Shown here: positions 45,320 to 54,358 of the stretch, in pieces
Layout: every line of letters starts with the position of its first letter
Position numbering within the stretch: position 1 is the stretch's first letter
Source: RGIG5472 sp051867615
GTDB lineage: Bacteria; Bacillota; Clostridia; Oscillospirales; Oscillospiraceae
DNA: 64,000 nt
Assembly (NCBI GenBank): GCA_051867615.1
Contig: JBJDYU010000044.1
Coordinates: 1 to 64,000, forward strand
Reading direction: 5' to 3'
The notes under the pieces: model-generated
The model's input: the letters and a program-made list of their open reading frames with translations, nothing else
Database searches by the model: none
What the model was told of the DNA's origin: nothing
Made by a program: the position numbers and the translations under genes

Positions 45320-47581
45320 ATGAAAGCTATCCCCCGCAAAGCCCTGGCGTTTCTGCTGGCGCTGGCCCTGACTCTGTCCCTTCCCCTTTTTGCCGCCGCG
45401 TCTCCCGCCCTGGGTGACGATCTGGACGCGATGACCCAGGAGCTGGGCCAGGGCACGAGCTGGACCCAGAGCGTCTTTTGGAGCAACTCTCTTTCCGACC
45501 TCAGGACGGAAAATTACGTCACCTACTCCCCCAACAGCCGCGTCACGCCCATCGTGACCTACGGCGCCGCCGTCACCTCACGGACGAAGCTCACCACCAT
45601 AGCGGCGGAGCTGGAGCAGCAGGGCTACCGGGTGGTGGCCGGCATCAACGGCGACTTCTACAACACCGCCAACGGCGTGCCGCTGGGGCTGGTGGTGACG
45701 GACGGCGTCATCCGCAGCGGCTCGTCCTACTATTACGCTCTGGGCTTCACCGCGGACGGTCGCGTGATGTGGGGCACGCCCAACCTGACCACCATGGCCC
45801 ACACCCCTGTGGGGGACATCGTCGTGCAGGACATCAACAAGGACCGGGGCGACAAGGGCGTTTACCTCTATACCTATGACTTCAACGCCAAGCACACCAC
45901 CGGCACCACCATGGCGGGCACGGACGTGGTCCTGACCGTGGACAGCGGCAGGCTCTCCATCGGCGGCACGGTGACGCTGACGGTGCAGCAGGTCCTGACG
46001 GACAACACCACCGCCGTCTCCCTGACGCCGGAGACCTTCGTGCTCTCCGCCAACAACAGCTCGCCCGCCGTGTACCGCGAGGCGCTGCAGCAGCTGACTC
46101 CCGGTATGCAGATCACCATTCAGGTCAGCGCCGAGGATAGGCAGTGGGAGAGCGCGGTATACACCGTGGGTACCTTATACCAGCTGGTGGAAAACGGGCA
46201 GGTACATTCCGACGCCGCTCTTGTCTCCGGCAGCGCGCCCCGCACCGCCGTGGGCATCAAGCCTAACGGCGATATCCTCTTTTACACCATAGACGGCCGC
46301 CAGTCGGGCTACAGCGTAGGCGCCAGCTACGCCATGGTGGCCAAGCGCCTCATCGAGCTTGGCTGCACCACCGCTTTCGCCATGGACGGCGGCGGCTCCA
46401 CGGGTATGCTGCTGTCCCTGCCCGGTCAGGGCGCGGCCCTGTACAACAGTCCCTCCGACGGCTATGAGCGCGCCGTCACCAACCAGATCTTCCTCGTGAC
46501 CAAGGACAGCAACGCCACCGGCTCCGGCGGCGGTTTCCTGATCCGGCCCGAGAGCCGCCGGGTGCTGGCGGGCGCCTCGGTACAGCTCTCCGTAACCCCC
46601 TATGACAGCGCCTTCTTCCCCACCGGCGGCGACTATACCCTCAGCGCCAGCGCCGGCACGGTGGAAGGCAATGTGTTCCACGCTCCCGCCAAGGCCGGCA
46701 GCGTCACCCTCACCGCCGCCGGCAGCGGAAAGCGGAGCAGCGTGACGGTTCAGGTGGTGGAAAGCCCGGACAGCGTCACCGTGCTGCAATCGGGCAAGGC
46801 CGTCTCCTCGCTGAATCTCCGCGCCGGCGAGCAGGTGCAGCTCAGCGCCAAAGCCGTGTCGAACCATCTGACGCTGCTGAGCCAGAACGATTGCTACAGC
46901 TGGTCCGTCTCCGAGGGGCTGGGTACGGTGGATGAAAACGGCCTCTTTACCGCCGCCGACCGCACCATCAGCGGCAAGCTGACGGTGCGCGCGGGCAATA
47001 CTTCCGTCTCCATTCCCGTGACCGTCACCAGCGGCGACTACTTCACCGACATCTACGACAACTGGGCGCGGGAGTATATCAACGCCATGGCTGAAAGGGG
47101 CGTGGTCACCGGCAAGGACGACGGCTCCTTCCAGCCCGACGCCAGCATAAGCCGCCAGCAGTTCGCCGCCATGCTCTACCGCGCTCTGGGGCTGAAGGAT
47201 GCGGATTACGCGGACGTGTCCCTGCCCTTCGCGGACGCGGACAGTCTCAGCAGCTACGCCGTCACGCCGGTGAAGGCCCTGTACGCCATGGGCATTTTCA
47301 ATGGCACCGAGAGCGGCGGCAAGCTCTGGGCCTATCCCCACGCCACGGTCTCCCGGGCCCAGGCCGCGGCCATGATCGCCCGGGCGCTGGGCGTCTCCTC
47401 TGATACGGCCCTGAGCTTCACGGATCTGAACCAGTTCCCCTCCTACGCCCCGCCCTATGTGGGCGCGCTGGTGGAGCTGGGCATCATGGGTGGCTTTAAG
47501 GACGGCAGCTTCCGGCCTCTGAACAACGTCACACGGGCGCAGATGTGCAAGATGCTCTACATGATGCTGGAAAACCGCTGA
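45320..47581 (+). CDS. SLH-anchored phosphodiester glycosidase (NAGPA-type) surface protein
   Basis: A 753-residue exported protein. A Sec signal covers residues 1 to about 26 (cleavage near FAAASPA). The phosphodiester-glycosidase domain related to human NAGPA covers about 80-375, with VVAGINGDFYNTANGVPLGLVV and the FAMDGGGSTGMLL motif. Two Ig/Big2-like repeats follow (about 395-570). Three SLH domains (about 573-753) bind pyruvylated secondary cell-wall polymer. It probably trims phosphodiester-linked sugars at the cell surface. AGGAGG precedes the ATG by seven bases. Confidence 0.92.
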   Translation: MKAIPRKALAFLLALALTLSLPLFAAASPALGDDLDAMTQELGQGTSWTQSVFWSNSLSDLRTENYVTYSPNSRVTPIVTYGAAVTSRTKLTTIAAELEQQGYRVVAGINGDFYNTANGVPLGLVVTDGVIRSGSSYYYALGFTADGRVMWGTPNLTTMAHTPVGDIVVQDINKDRGDKGVYLYTYDFNAKHTTGTTMAGTDVVLTVDSGRLSIGGTVTLTVQQVLTDNTTAVSLTPETFVLSANNSSPAVYREALQQLTPGMQITIQVSAEDRQWESAVYTVGTLYQLVENGQVHSDAALVSGSAPRTAVGIKPNGDILFYTIDGRQSGYSVGASYAMVAKRLIELGCTTAFAMDGGGSTGMLLSLPGQGAALYNSPSDGYERAVTNQIFLVTKDSNATGSGGGFLIRPESRRVLAGASVQLSVTPYDSAFFPTGGDYTLSASAGTVEGNVFHAPAKAGSVTLTAAGSGKRSSVTVQVVESPDSVTVLQSGKAVSSLNLRAGEQVQLSAKAVSNHLTLLSQNDCYSWSVSEGLGTVDENGLFTAADRTISGKLTVRAGNTSVSIPVTVTSGDYFTDIYDNWAREYINAMAERGVVTGKDDGSFQPDASISRQQFAAMLYRALGLKDADYADVSLPFADADSLSSYAVTPVKALYAMGIFNGTESGGKLWAYPHATVSRAQAAAMIARALGVSSDTALSFTDLNQFPSYAPPYVGALVELGIMGGFKDGSFRPLNNVTRAQMCKMLYMMLENR

Positions 47582-47606
47582 GCGGAAAAGTAACCAAACA
47601 AAAAAC

Positions 47607-47634
47607 AGGGCGTCCTCCCGCGGGAGGACGCCCT
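47607..47634. terminator. Terminator of the SLH-protein gene (repeat copy 1)
   Basis: Twelve-bp arms with loop CGCG, A run before and TTTG after. It is identical to copy 2 downstream. Confidence 0.75.
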
Positions 47635-47805
47635 TTGCTCGTCGAAAAGCCTCGCAGAGTTCGCGTCCGCAGACGCGAAAAAGAGTAAGATCCGTTTTTT
47701 GCCGCGGCGTGTACGTGGCAAAAACACTTCTCGGCCCGCAAACGTGCGCTGCAGCGGGCCGTAACCTTCTCAAAAAAGTGGCAAAGCCACTTTTTTGACA
47801 CGTTC

Positions 47806-47833
47806 AGGGCGTCCTCCCGCGGGAGGACGCCCT
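47806..47833. terminator. Terminator of the acyl-CoA synthetase operon (repeat copy 2)
   Basis: The same 12-bp hairpin as copy 1, 13 bases before the synthetase stop, acting for minus-strand transcripts. Confidence 0.7.
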
Positions 47834-47846
47834 TTGTTTACCGCGC

Positions 47847-49652
47847 TCATTTCTTCTTCGCGGACTTCTTCTCCTCCGCGGCGGCGGCCTTTTCCAGACG
47901 CGCCATCTCCGCGGCCCTTTCCTTAGCGGCCTGTTCCTCCGCCGCCTTCGCCATCTTTTCTTCCTCTTCCTTTTCCAGCACCGTGTAGGCGATCTTGCCC
48001 ACCAGAGTCTTGGGCAGCTCCGTGCGGAACTCGATGTCGTAGGGCATGGCGTACTTGGCGATGTTCTTGCTGCAATGCTCCAGAATGCTCTCCTTCAGCT
48101 TCTCAGAGGGCTTGTAGCCGTCCTTCAGCACCACGAAGGCCTTGGCCTTGTGCATCTTGTAGCTGTCCGGCACGCCGATGACGCAGCTCAGATGCACCGC
48201 GTCATGCTGGTCGATGATGTTCTCCAGCTGGGTGGGATAGACGTTGTAGCCGCTGATGACGATCATGCGCTTGATGCGCTGCTTGAAATAGATGAAGCCG
48301 TCGGCGTCCATATAGCCCATGTCGCCGGTGTGAAGCCACACATGGCCGTCGGCGTGGGTGCGCAGGGCTTCCGCGTTCTCCTCGGGGTTGTTGAGATAGC
48401 CCAGCATGACGGAGGGGCCGGTCAGGCAGATCTCGCCGTCCTCGCCGTAGGGGACCTCCTCCTCGGTGCCGGGACGGCAGATCTTGTAGTAAGTATCCGG
48501 ATAGGGCAGGCCGATGCTGCCCTCCCGCTCCTCATGGTAGGGGGTCAGGCAGGAGGCGGTGACGCACTCCGTGGTGCCGTAGCCCTCCCGCACGTGGACG
48601 GAGGAGCCGTGGCTGAAAAGGAACTTGTCGATGCGCTTCTTCAGCTCGGCGGGCAGGCTGTCGCCGCCGGAGAACACGCCCCGCAGGCAGCTCAGGTCCG
48701 CGCCCTCCAGATAGGGGTTGCGGGTCAGGGCCTCAAACAGGGTGGGCACGCCGGCGATCAGGTTCGGCCGCTGCTTCTTGATGAGCTTGGCGTACTCCTT
48801 CACCGTAAAGCGCGGCACCAGAATGGAGATGCCGCCGCCAAAGAGGATGGTATGGATGCAGACGCCGAGGCCGAAGCCGTGGAACACGGGCATGGCCGCC
48901 AGCATCTTCGCGCCGCAGACCTCGCCGTGGAACATGGCGATGGTCTGCATGGCCAGGGCGTTAAAGTTCAGGTTCGAGAGCAGGATGCCCTTGGTCTTGC
49001 CGGTGGTGCCGCCGGAAAACAGGATCACCGCCGGGTCTTTCCCCTTCTTCTCGATGAAATACGGCTCATAGAAGTTGTTGCCTGCGGCGAGGAAGCTCTT
49101 CCAGCTCACCGCCTCCCCGGCGTACTTGCGGCCGGTCTGCTTGCGGTTGATGAACTTATAGCCGATGGCTTTCGCGGCGGTCAGCTCGTCGCTGACGCTG
49201 GCGATGATGAGGTGGGGGATCTCCACCTGCTTTTTGACCTCCAGGAACTTGTCGTAAAACTGGTCCAGCGTCACCACACAGCGGCTGCCGGTCTCCTGCA
49301 GGTAGAACACGATCTCGCCCACGGCGGAGAGAGGATGGATCATACAGGCGATGGCGCCGATGCGGTTGAGGGCATACAGGCAGTAGATGGCCTGGGGAAC
49401 GTTGGGCAGGCACAGCGTCACGTGCTCGCCCTCCCGGATGCCCATGGCCTTGAAGGACTTGGCCACGATCTCGATCATGGCGGTCATCTCATGGTAGCTG
49501 GTGTGGCGGCCCATGAAGGACAGGGCCGTGGCGTCCGGGTTCTTCCGGGCGGTGCGGAACACCGCCTCGCTCATGGAGATATCGGGATAGTCCAGATGGA
49601 ACGGCACCTCGCCGTAGCATTTCATCCAGGGGGTCTTCAATTCTTCGCTCAT
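47847..49652 (-). CDS. AMP-forming acyl-CoA synthetase
   Basis: A 601-residue ANL-superfamily enzyme activating a carboxylate to acyl-AMP and acyl-CoA. The P-loop FSGGTTGKTKGI, YGTTECV, TGDMGYMDADGFIYFKQRIKRMI and the late catalytic-Lys region PKTLVGKI are present. A Glu/Lys/Ala-rich coiled tail (about 550-601) ending in SAKKK is unusual. The ATG at 49652 overlaps the stop of the E2-like gene (ATGA) and has GGAGG seven bases ahead. Substrate is unknown; the partner gene suggests acyl transfer. Confidence 0.9.
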   Translation of the reverse strand: MSEELKTPWMKCYGEVPFHLDYPDISMSEAVFRTARKNPDATALSFMGRHTSYHEMTAMIEIVAKSFKAMGIREGEHVTLCLPNVPQAIYCLYALNRIGAIACMIHPLSAVGEIVFYLQETGSRCVVTLDQFYDKFLEVKKQVEIPHLIIASVSDELTAAKAIGYKFINRKQTGRKYAGEAVSWKSFLAAGNNFYEPYFIEKKGKDPAVILFSGGTTGKTKGILLSNLNFNALAMQTIAMFHGEVCGAKMLAAMPVFHGFGLGVCIHTILFGGGISILVPRFTVKEYAKLIKKQRPNLIAGVPTLFEALTRNPYLEGADLSCLRGVFSGGDSLPAELKKRIDKFLFSHGSSVHVREGYGTTECVTASCLTPYHEEREGSIGLPYPDTYYKICRPGTEEEVPYGEDGEICLTGPSVMLGYLNNPEENAEALRTHADGHVWLHTGDMGYMDADGFIYFKQRIKRMIVISGYNVYPTQLENIIDQHDAVHLSCVIGVPDSYKMHKAKAFVVLKDGYKPSEKLKESILEHCSKNIAKYAMPYDIEFRTELPKTLVGKIAYTVLEKEEEEKMAKAAEEQAAKERAAEMARLEKAAAAEEKKSAKKK

Positions 49653-50551
49653 ACGTTCTCCTCCCATGCGACGGGCTCATACAGCGGCCGCTCCAGCAGC
49701 TCGGGATGGCCCAGCAGATAGTTCAGCAGTTTGATGCTTCTTGCAAAATAGAATCCGTCGGCGATGCGCTCGTCGATGGTGATGCCAAGGTCCACCGCCG
49801 TGCGCATCTCCATGTTCCCCGCCTCGTCATAGTAGGGGGTGGGCTTTTTCTCGCCGATGATGGCAAAGACGGAGTTGGTGCCGAAATTGGAGAGGTGGTG
49901 GTAATCCGCGGACATTTTGATGCTGCCGAGGTTCGTGACGAACACGCTGACCTCGTAGGGGTTGATGGCGCTGATGTCCGCGGGCATATGTCCCGTCCGG
50001 TCCGCCCAGCGCAGGTACGCCGCCGCGAGCTTCAGCACGAAGGTCGGCAGCTTCGCAAGGGTAGTCATGAAGTCCGTGGTGCCGTCCACCTGCTTTTCGT
50101 GGCGCACCTTGTATACCTCCCGGCAGACCCGTTCATGCACCTGCTCGAGAGGCGAGGGAGCGTACTCCGACTCGTCGATCTTCATGATGACCAGAGACTC
50201 CTCGCCGTTGTCGGCGAACTTGTTCTTCGCCACAAAGGCGAAGCTGATGTCCGCGCGCTCATAGAGCCGGCCGTTCTGGTAGAAATAATTCATCTTCGGC
50301 CGCAGGGCAAAGACCTTGGCAACGGCGGCCAGAATCAGGTGGAACAGGGTATACTTGTGCTCCGGACCTTCCTCGTTCCGCCGCCGGAGGTACTCCTCCG
50401 CCGCCGTCAGGTCCACGCGGTCCGACATGACGGCCTCGTTATCCGTCCTGTCGCCCAGCATCCGGGCCATAAGGACGTGCATGGGGTCGGTCTCGCGCAC
50501 CAGATAGGCGTCCTTCCGGTCGCCGCGCTGTTTAGGTGGTTTGTTCCTCAT
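49649..50551 (-). CDS. E2-like acyltransferase domain protein lacking the catalytic His
   Basis: A 300-residue protein related to the catalytic domain of 2-oxo-acid dehydrogenase E2 and chloramphenicol acetyltransferase (PYEVSVFVTNLGSIKMSADYHHLSNFGTNSVFAIIG and LGITIDERIADGFYFARSIKLLNYLL). The family's HxxxDG active site reads E261-R-I-A-D265-G266, so Glu replaces the catalytic His. No lipoyl or subunit-binding domain is present. The ATG at 50551 follows AGGAAG; it overlaps the radical SAM gene by 20 bases. It could be a structural or altered-function acyltransferase working with the adjoining acyl-CoA synthetase. Confidence 0.75.
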   Translation of the reverse strand: MRNKPPKQRGDRKDAYLVRETDPMHVLMARMLGDRTDNEAVMSDRVDLTAAEEYLRRRNEEGPEHKYTLFHLILAAVAKVFALRPKMNYFYQNGRLYERADISFAFVAKNKFADNGEESLVIMKIDESEYAPSPLEQVHERVCREVYKVRHEKQVDGTTDFMTTLAKLPTFVLKLAAAYLRWADRTGHMPADISAINPYEVSVFVTNLGSIKMSADYHHLSNFGTNSVFAIIGEKKPTPYYDEAGNMEMRTAVDLGITIDERIADGFYFARSIKLLNYLLGHPELLERPLYEPVAWEENV

Positions 50552-51455
50552 GGGTATTCGCTTCCTTTCCTTCCTCTCCTCCCAGCACGCCCTGCAGGGC
50601 GAAGGTGGGGGTATAACGGCGCTCGGCGGCGCTCCTGTCCTGAAGATAGCCGTCCGTGACGCCGCAGTTGACAAGATAGGCCTCCGCCGCGCGGTACTCC
50701 GCGCCGGATACCCGCCGGCGCAGCGGCCCCGCCGCGTTCGCCTGAGGCGTATACTGGTTCATCAGGGAGAACAGCACCTCACCCGGGCGGAAAGTCTCCG
50801 CCACCCAGTCGATGACCCGGCGGGTGTTTTCCAGCTCCCCCGGCAGCATGAGATGGCGGATCAGCACGCCACGGCGCAGCAGCCCCTCCTCATCCAGCTC
50901 ATAGGGGCCGGTCTGGCGGAACATCTCCCGGATGGCCGCCGTGGCGGCCTCGAAATAGTCCGGCGCATGGGAGTAGCGCTCCGCCGGTTCGCGCAGGGCG
51001 TATTTCAGATCGGGCAGGTAGACCTGCACCTTTCCCTCCAGCAGCCGGAGGGTCTCCACCGACTCATAGCCCCCGCTGTTCCAGACCACGGGCAGTCCCG
51101 GGTCCTCCTCCAGCGCCTGCGCAATGACAGGGGTGAAGTGGGTGGGGGTCACGAGGTCCAGATTGTGGGCGCCCTGGGCCTTCAGCTCCCGGAAGATCTC
51201 CCGCAGGCGGGCGACGGACACGGGCGCGCCGAAGCCCTCGCGGCTGATGGGGGCGTTCTGGCAGTAGACGCAGCCGAGGTTGCAGCCGGAGAAGAACACC
51301 GTTCCTGCGCCGTTGTAGCCGCTGATGCAGGGCTCCTCCCACTCGTGCAGCGCCGCCCGGGCCACCACCGGCAGCAGCGGCATCCCGCAGAAGCCGCCGC
51401 CCGTTTCTTCCGTCCGCTCCGCGCCGCAGCGCCGGGGACACAGGGTACAGATCAT
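50532..51455 (-). CDS. PflA-like radical SAM protein
   Basis: A 307-residue radical SAM protein of the pyruvate-formate-lyase-activase-like group that starts directly with a Cys-rich segment (MICTLCPRRCGAERTEETGGGFCGM). The cluster motif is C58xxxC62xxC65 in SGCNLGCVYCQN. No glycyl-radical enzyme is encoded nearby, so the target is unknown. The ATG at 51455 overlaps the tdk stop (ATGA). Confidence 0.85.
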   Translation of the reverse strand: MICTLCPRRCGAERTEETGGGFCGMPLLPVVARAALHEWEEPCISGYNGAGTVFFSGCNLGCVYCQNAPISREGFGAPVSVARLREIFRELKAQGAHNLDLVTPTHFTPVIAQALEEDPGLPVVWNSGGYESVETLRLLEGKVQVYLPDLKYALREPAERYSHAPDYFEAATAAIREMFRQTGPYELDEEGLLRRGVLIRHLMLPGELENTRRVIDWVAETFRPGEVLFSLMNQYTPQANAAGPLRRRVSGAEYRAAEAYLVNCGVTDGYLQDRSAAERRYTPTFALQGVLGGEEGKEANTHEEQTT

Positions 51456-52042
51456 TCGCCCTTCCCCGCCTTGAAATCCGGGCCCAGATCGCCGCGCATC
51501 CAGTGCCGGCGGCAAAGGCCGATGTACTTGTCGTTGGCCCCCAGCACCACCTGCTCGCCCTCCTTCAGCACCTTGCCGTCCGCGTCGAAGCGGGCGTTGA
51601 AGGTGGCCTTTTTGCCGCACCAGCAGATGGTCTTGACCTCCTCCAGCTTATCCGCCATGACGAGAAGCTCGTAGCTGCCGGGAAACAGCTCTCCGCGAAA
51701 GTCCGCCCTGAGGCCGTAGCAGATCACGGGAATGCCGCAGTCGTCCACGAGATGGACGAGGTAGCGCACCTCCTCCCGGGTGAGGAACTGGGCCTCGTCC
51801 ACGATGATGCAGGCGTTTTCCCGCAGCGCCGCCTCCGGCATCAGGCGCATCTCGTCGAAGTAGACGCAAGGGTGCGTCAGGCCGATGCGGGAGTAGACCA
51901 TGTGGTCTCCGTCCCGGGTGTCCAGCCGGGGCTTTACCAGCAGCGTCTTCTGCCCCCGCTCGTCGTAATTGTACCGGGCCATAAGGGCGTTCGCCGTCTT
52001 GCTGGAGCCCATGGCGCCGTATTTGAAGTAAAGCTGTGCCAT
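51452..52042 (-). CDS. tdk: Thymidine kinase
   Basis: A 196-residue type II thymidine kinase of the salvage pathway. P-loop GAMGSSKT (9-16), DEAQFL near 83, the lasso region with a zinc site (CWCGKKATFNARFD and a late CRRHW) are intact. GGGGAGAGAG precedes the ATG. It sits between mutY and the PflA-like gene in one operon. Confidence 0.95.
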   Translation of the reverse strand: MAQLYFKYGAMGSSKTANALMARYNYDERGQKTLLVKPRLDTRDGDHMVYSRIGLTHPCVYFDEMRLMPEAALRENACIIVDEAQFLTREEVRYLVHLVDDCGIPVICYGLRADFRGELFPGSYELLVMADKLEEVKTICWCGKKATFNARFDADGKVLKEGEQVVLGANDKYIGLCRRHWMRGDLGPDFKAGKGE

Positions 52043-52065
52043 TTTTCTCTCTCCCCTGTTTCTCT

Positions 52066-53124
<1,059 letters not shown>

Positions 53125-53130
53125 CCTTCC

Positions 53131-53976
53131 TCACCCCCGCCGGTTAAAGCGCGCGGCATAGCCGCAGCGGCGGCACAGCTCCTCCGCCGGACGCCGGGCG
53201 GAAAAAGCGTCATAGACCCCTCTGGCCCGGGGACCGTCCAGAATCTCCCCCAGCTCCTGCCGCAGCAGATTCCCCAAAGGGATGTCCCCCTCGTGGTCCA
53301 GGCAGCAGGGCGTCACCGTGCCGTCCGCGAGGACCGCGATCTGCTGTCGCAGCCCAAGGCAGAACTCCGCGCCGCTCTCCGCCGCTGCGAGGTCCGGCCA
53401 GTCGAACCGCTCCGCCTGCTCCAGATAGATATTTTTCCGCAGGGTAAAGCCGCCCCGCCGCGTTTCCTCCCAGACTTCCTCACCGGTTTTTCCCCGGATA
53501 AAGCGCAGGATGTCCTCATTTCGCGCCGCCGCGCCGCCTTCGTTCCAGAGCCGCAGGGACACGATGACGTCCCGCGCCGCCGCCTTTTCCGCAAAGGCCC
53601 AGACAGAGGCGAGGTAATCCTCCAGCTCACCCGGGCAGCCGTTTCCCTCGAAGCTGTGGAGGGAGACGCTGACCTTGTGGAGCGCGGGGCTCGCCAGCAG
53701 GGTCTCTCCCGCCGAGGGCAGCAGCGTGCCGTTGGTGGTGACGCAGAGGCGAAAGCCCTGCGCCGCCGCGATAGCCAGCAGCTCTCCCAGCGCCGGGTGC
53801 AGCAGCGGCTCGCCCATGACGTGCAAATAGAGATAGCCCACATATCCCCGCAGGCGGGCGGTGATGACGGCGAACTCCTCCGGCGGCATGAAGCGGCTCT
53901 CCCGCCGGGTGCCGGGGCAGAAGGCGCAGCGGAGGTTACAGACGTTGGTGATCTCCACATAGGCCCGTTTCAGCAT
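53131..53976 (-). CDS. Radical SAM/SPASM-like protein
   Basis: A 281-residue radical SAM protein. The N-terminal motif is VEITNVCNLRCAFCPG (Cys residues near 14, 18 and 21). A SPASM-like C-terminal Cys set is seen in VLADGTVTPCCLDHEGDIPLGNLL and ELCRRCGY. Function is unknown: such enzymes modify peptides or tRNA, or assist cofactor synthesis. ATG 53976 is preferred over TTG 54000; a GGGGAGGGGAG ribosome site lies between them. First gene of the minus operon that continues through mutY and tdk. Confidence 0.8.
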   Translation of the reverse strand: MLKRAYVEITNVCNLRCAFCPGTRRESRFMPPEEFAVITARLRGYVGYLYLHVMGEPLLHPALGELLAIAAAQGFRLCVTTNGTLLPSAGETLLASPALHKVSVSLHSFEGNGCPGELEDYLASVWAFAEKAAARDVIVSLRLWNEGGAAARNEDILRFIRGKTGEEVWEETRRGGFTLRKNIYLEQAERFDWPDLAAAESGAEFCLGLRQQIAVLADGTVTPCCLDHEGDIPLGNLLRQELGEILDGPRARGVYDAFSARRPAEELCRRCGYAARFNRRG

Positions 53977-54234
53977 GGCGCTCTCTCCCCTCCCCGTCAA
54001 GGCTCACATCAATGCAACAAAGTTTAGCACAAAAATGTTACAAAGAAAAGCGAAATGGCAAAAAACTTCCCCGGGCGGCTCCTGCCCGCCCCATGGCTTC
54101 CCGGCCTTTTGCGGGACAGAGCCGCCCTCTCCGCCAAAAAGCCTGTGCGGAGCCCTCCGCCGGCGGGCAAGATTTGTGAAAATCTCCCCTTGCAAACCGC
54201 CGCGTTTTCTGGCAAAATAAGAATACTGAGTTGC

Positions 54235-54279
54235 GAAATGCGTAAGTCCAAGTCTCTGGGCTTACGCATTTCTTTTTTT
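54235..54279 (+). terminator. Orphan terminator upstream of the MATE gene
   Basis: A 15-bp stem with one G-U pair (54235-54249 and 54258-54272), loop of eight bases, then TTTTTTT (54273-54279). No coding gene on the plus strand ends here. It may terminate a small RNA or form a leader attenuator for the MATE gene 80 bases downstream. Confidence 0.75.
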
Positions 54280-54303
54280 GCTGTATAAAAACACGGTATG
54301 CCA

Positions 54304-54323
54304 TCCGCCGCAGCTGCGGCGGA
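54304..54323. repeat. Perfect 20-bp palindrome in the MATE leader
   Basis: A GC-rich perfect palindrome without spacer, centred on CAGCTG, 35 bases before the MATE start. Candidate operator for a dimeric regulator, or an mRNA stem. Confidence 0.5.
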
Positions 54324-54358
54324 GGCAGGCCCATCTTGAGAAAGAGGTGCATTTTCCC

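Larger units (their letters stand above)
47606..47836. repeat. Hairpin-dense intergenic repeat region
   Basis: A 32-nt palindromic sequence occurs twice, identically, at 47606-47637 and 47805-47836. Four more inverted repeats lie between: 47660-47679 (8-bp arms), 47696-47724 (8-bp arms, T5/A5 ends), 47733-47760 (7-bp arms) and 47771-47797 (12-bp arms, A6/T6 ends). The outer copies act as terminators of the SLH gene and of the converging acyl-CoA synthetase gene. The inner part has no recognisable gene; the minus-strand frame starting MSKKWLCHFF has no family match I can recognise. Confidence 0.8.
53977..54358. other. Intergenic region upstream of the MATE gene
   Basis: About 380 bases. The first 70 are AT-rich and may hold the minus-strand promoter of the radical SAM-mutY operon (TTTTCT-17-TAAACT, weak). 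The middle is GC-rich without a convincing gene. The end holds an orphan terminator and a palindrome described separately. Confidence 0.5.

Noticed and set aside
47529..47801. 90-codon minus-strand gene starting MSKKWLCHFF
   Set aside because: It runs through several hairpins and into the SLH gene end, has no ribosome site and no recognisable family. It is kept only as part of the repeat region.
54004..54269. Small minus-strand proteins upstream of the radical SAM gene
   Set aside because: Composition is Gly/Pro/Arg-rich and dictated by GC content; no ribosome site was seen and the frame overlaps the orphan terminator.
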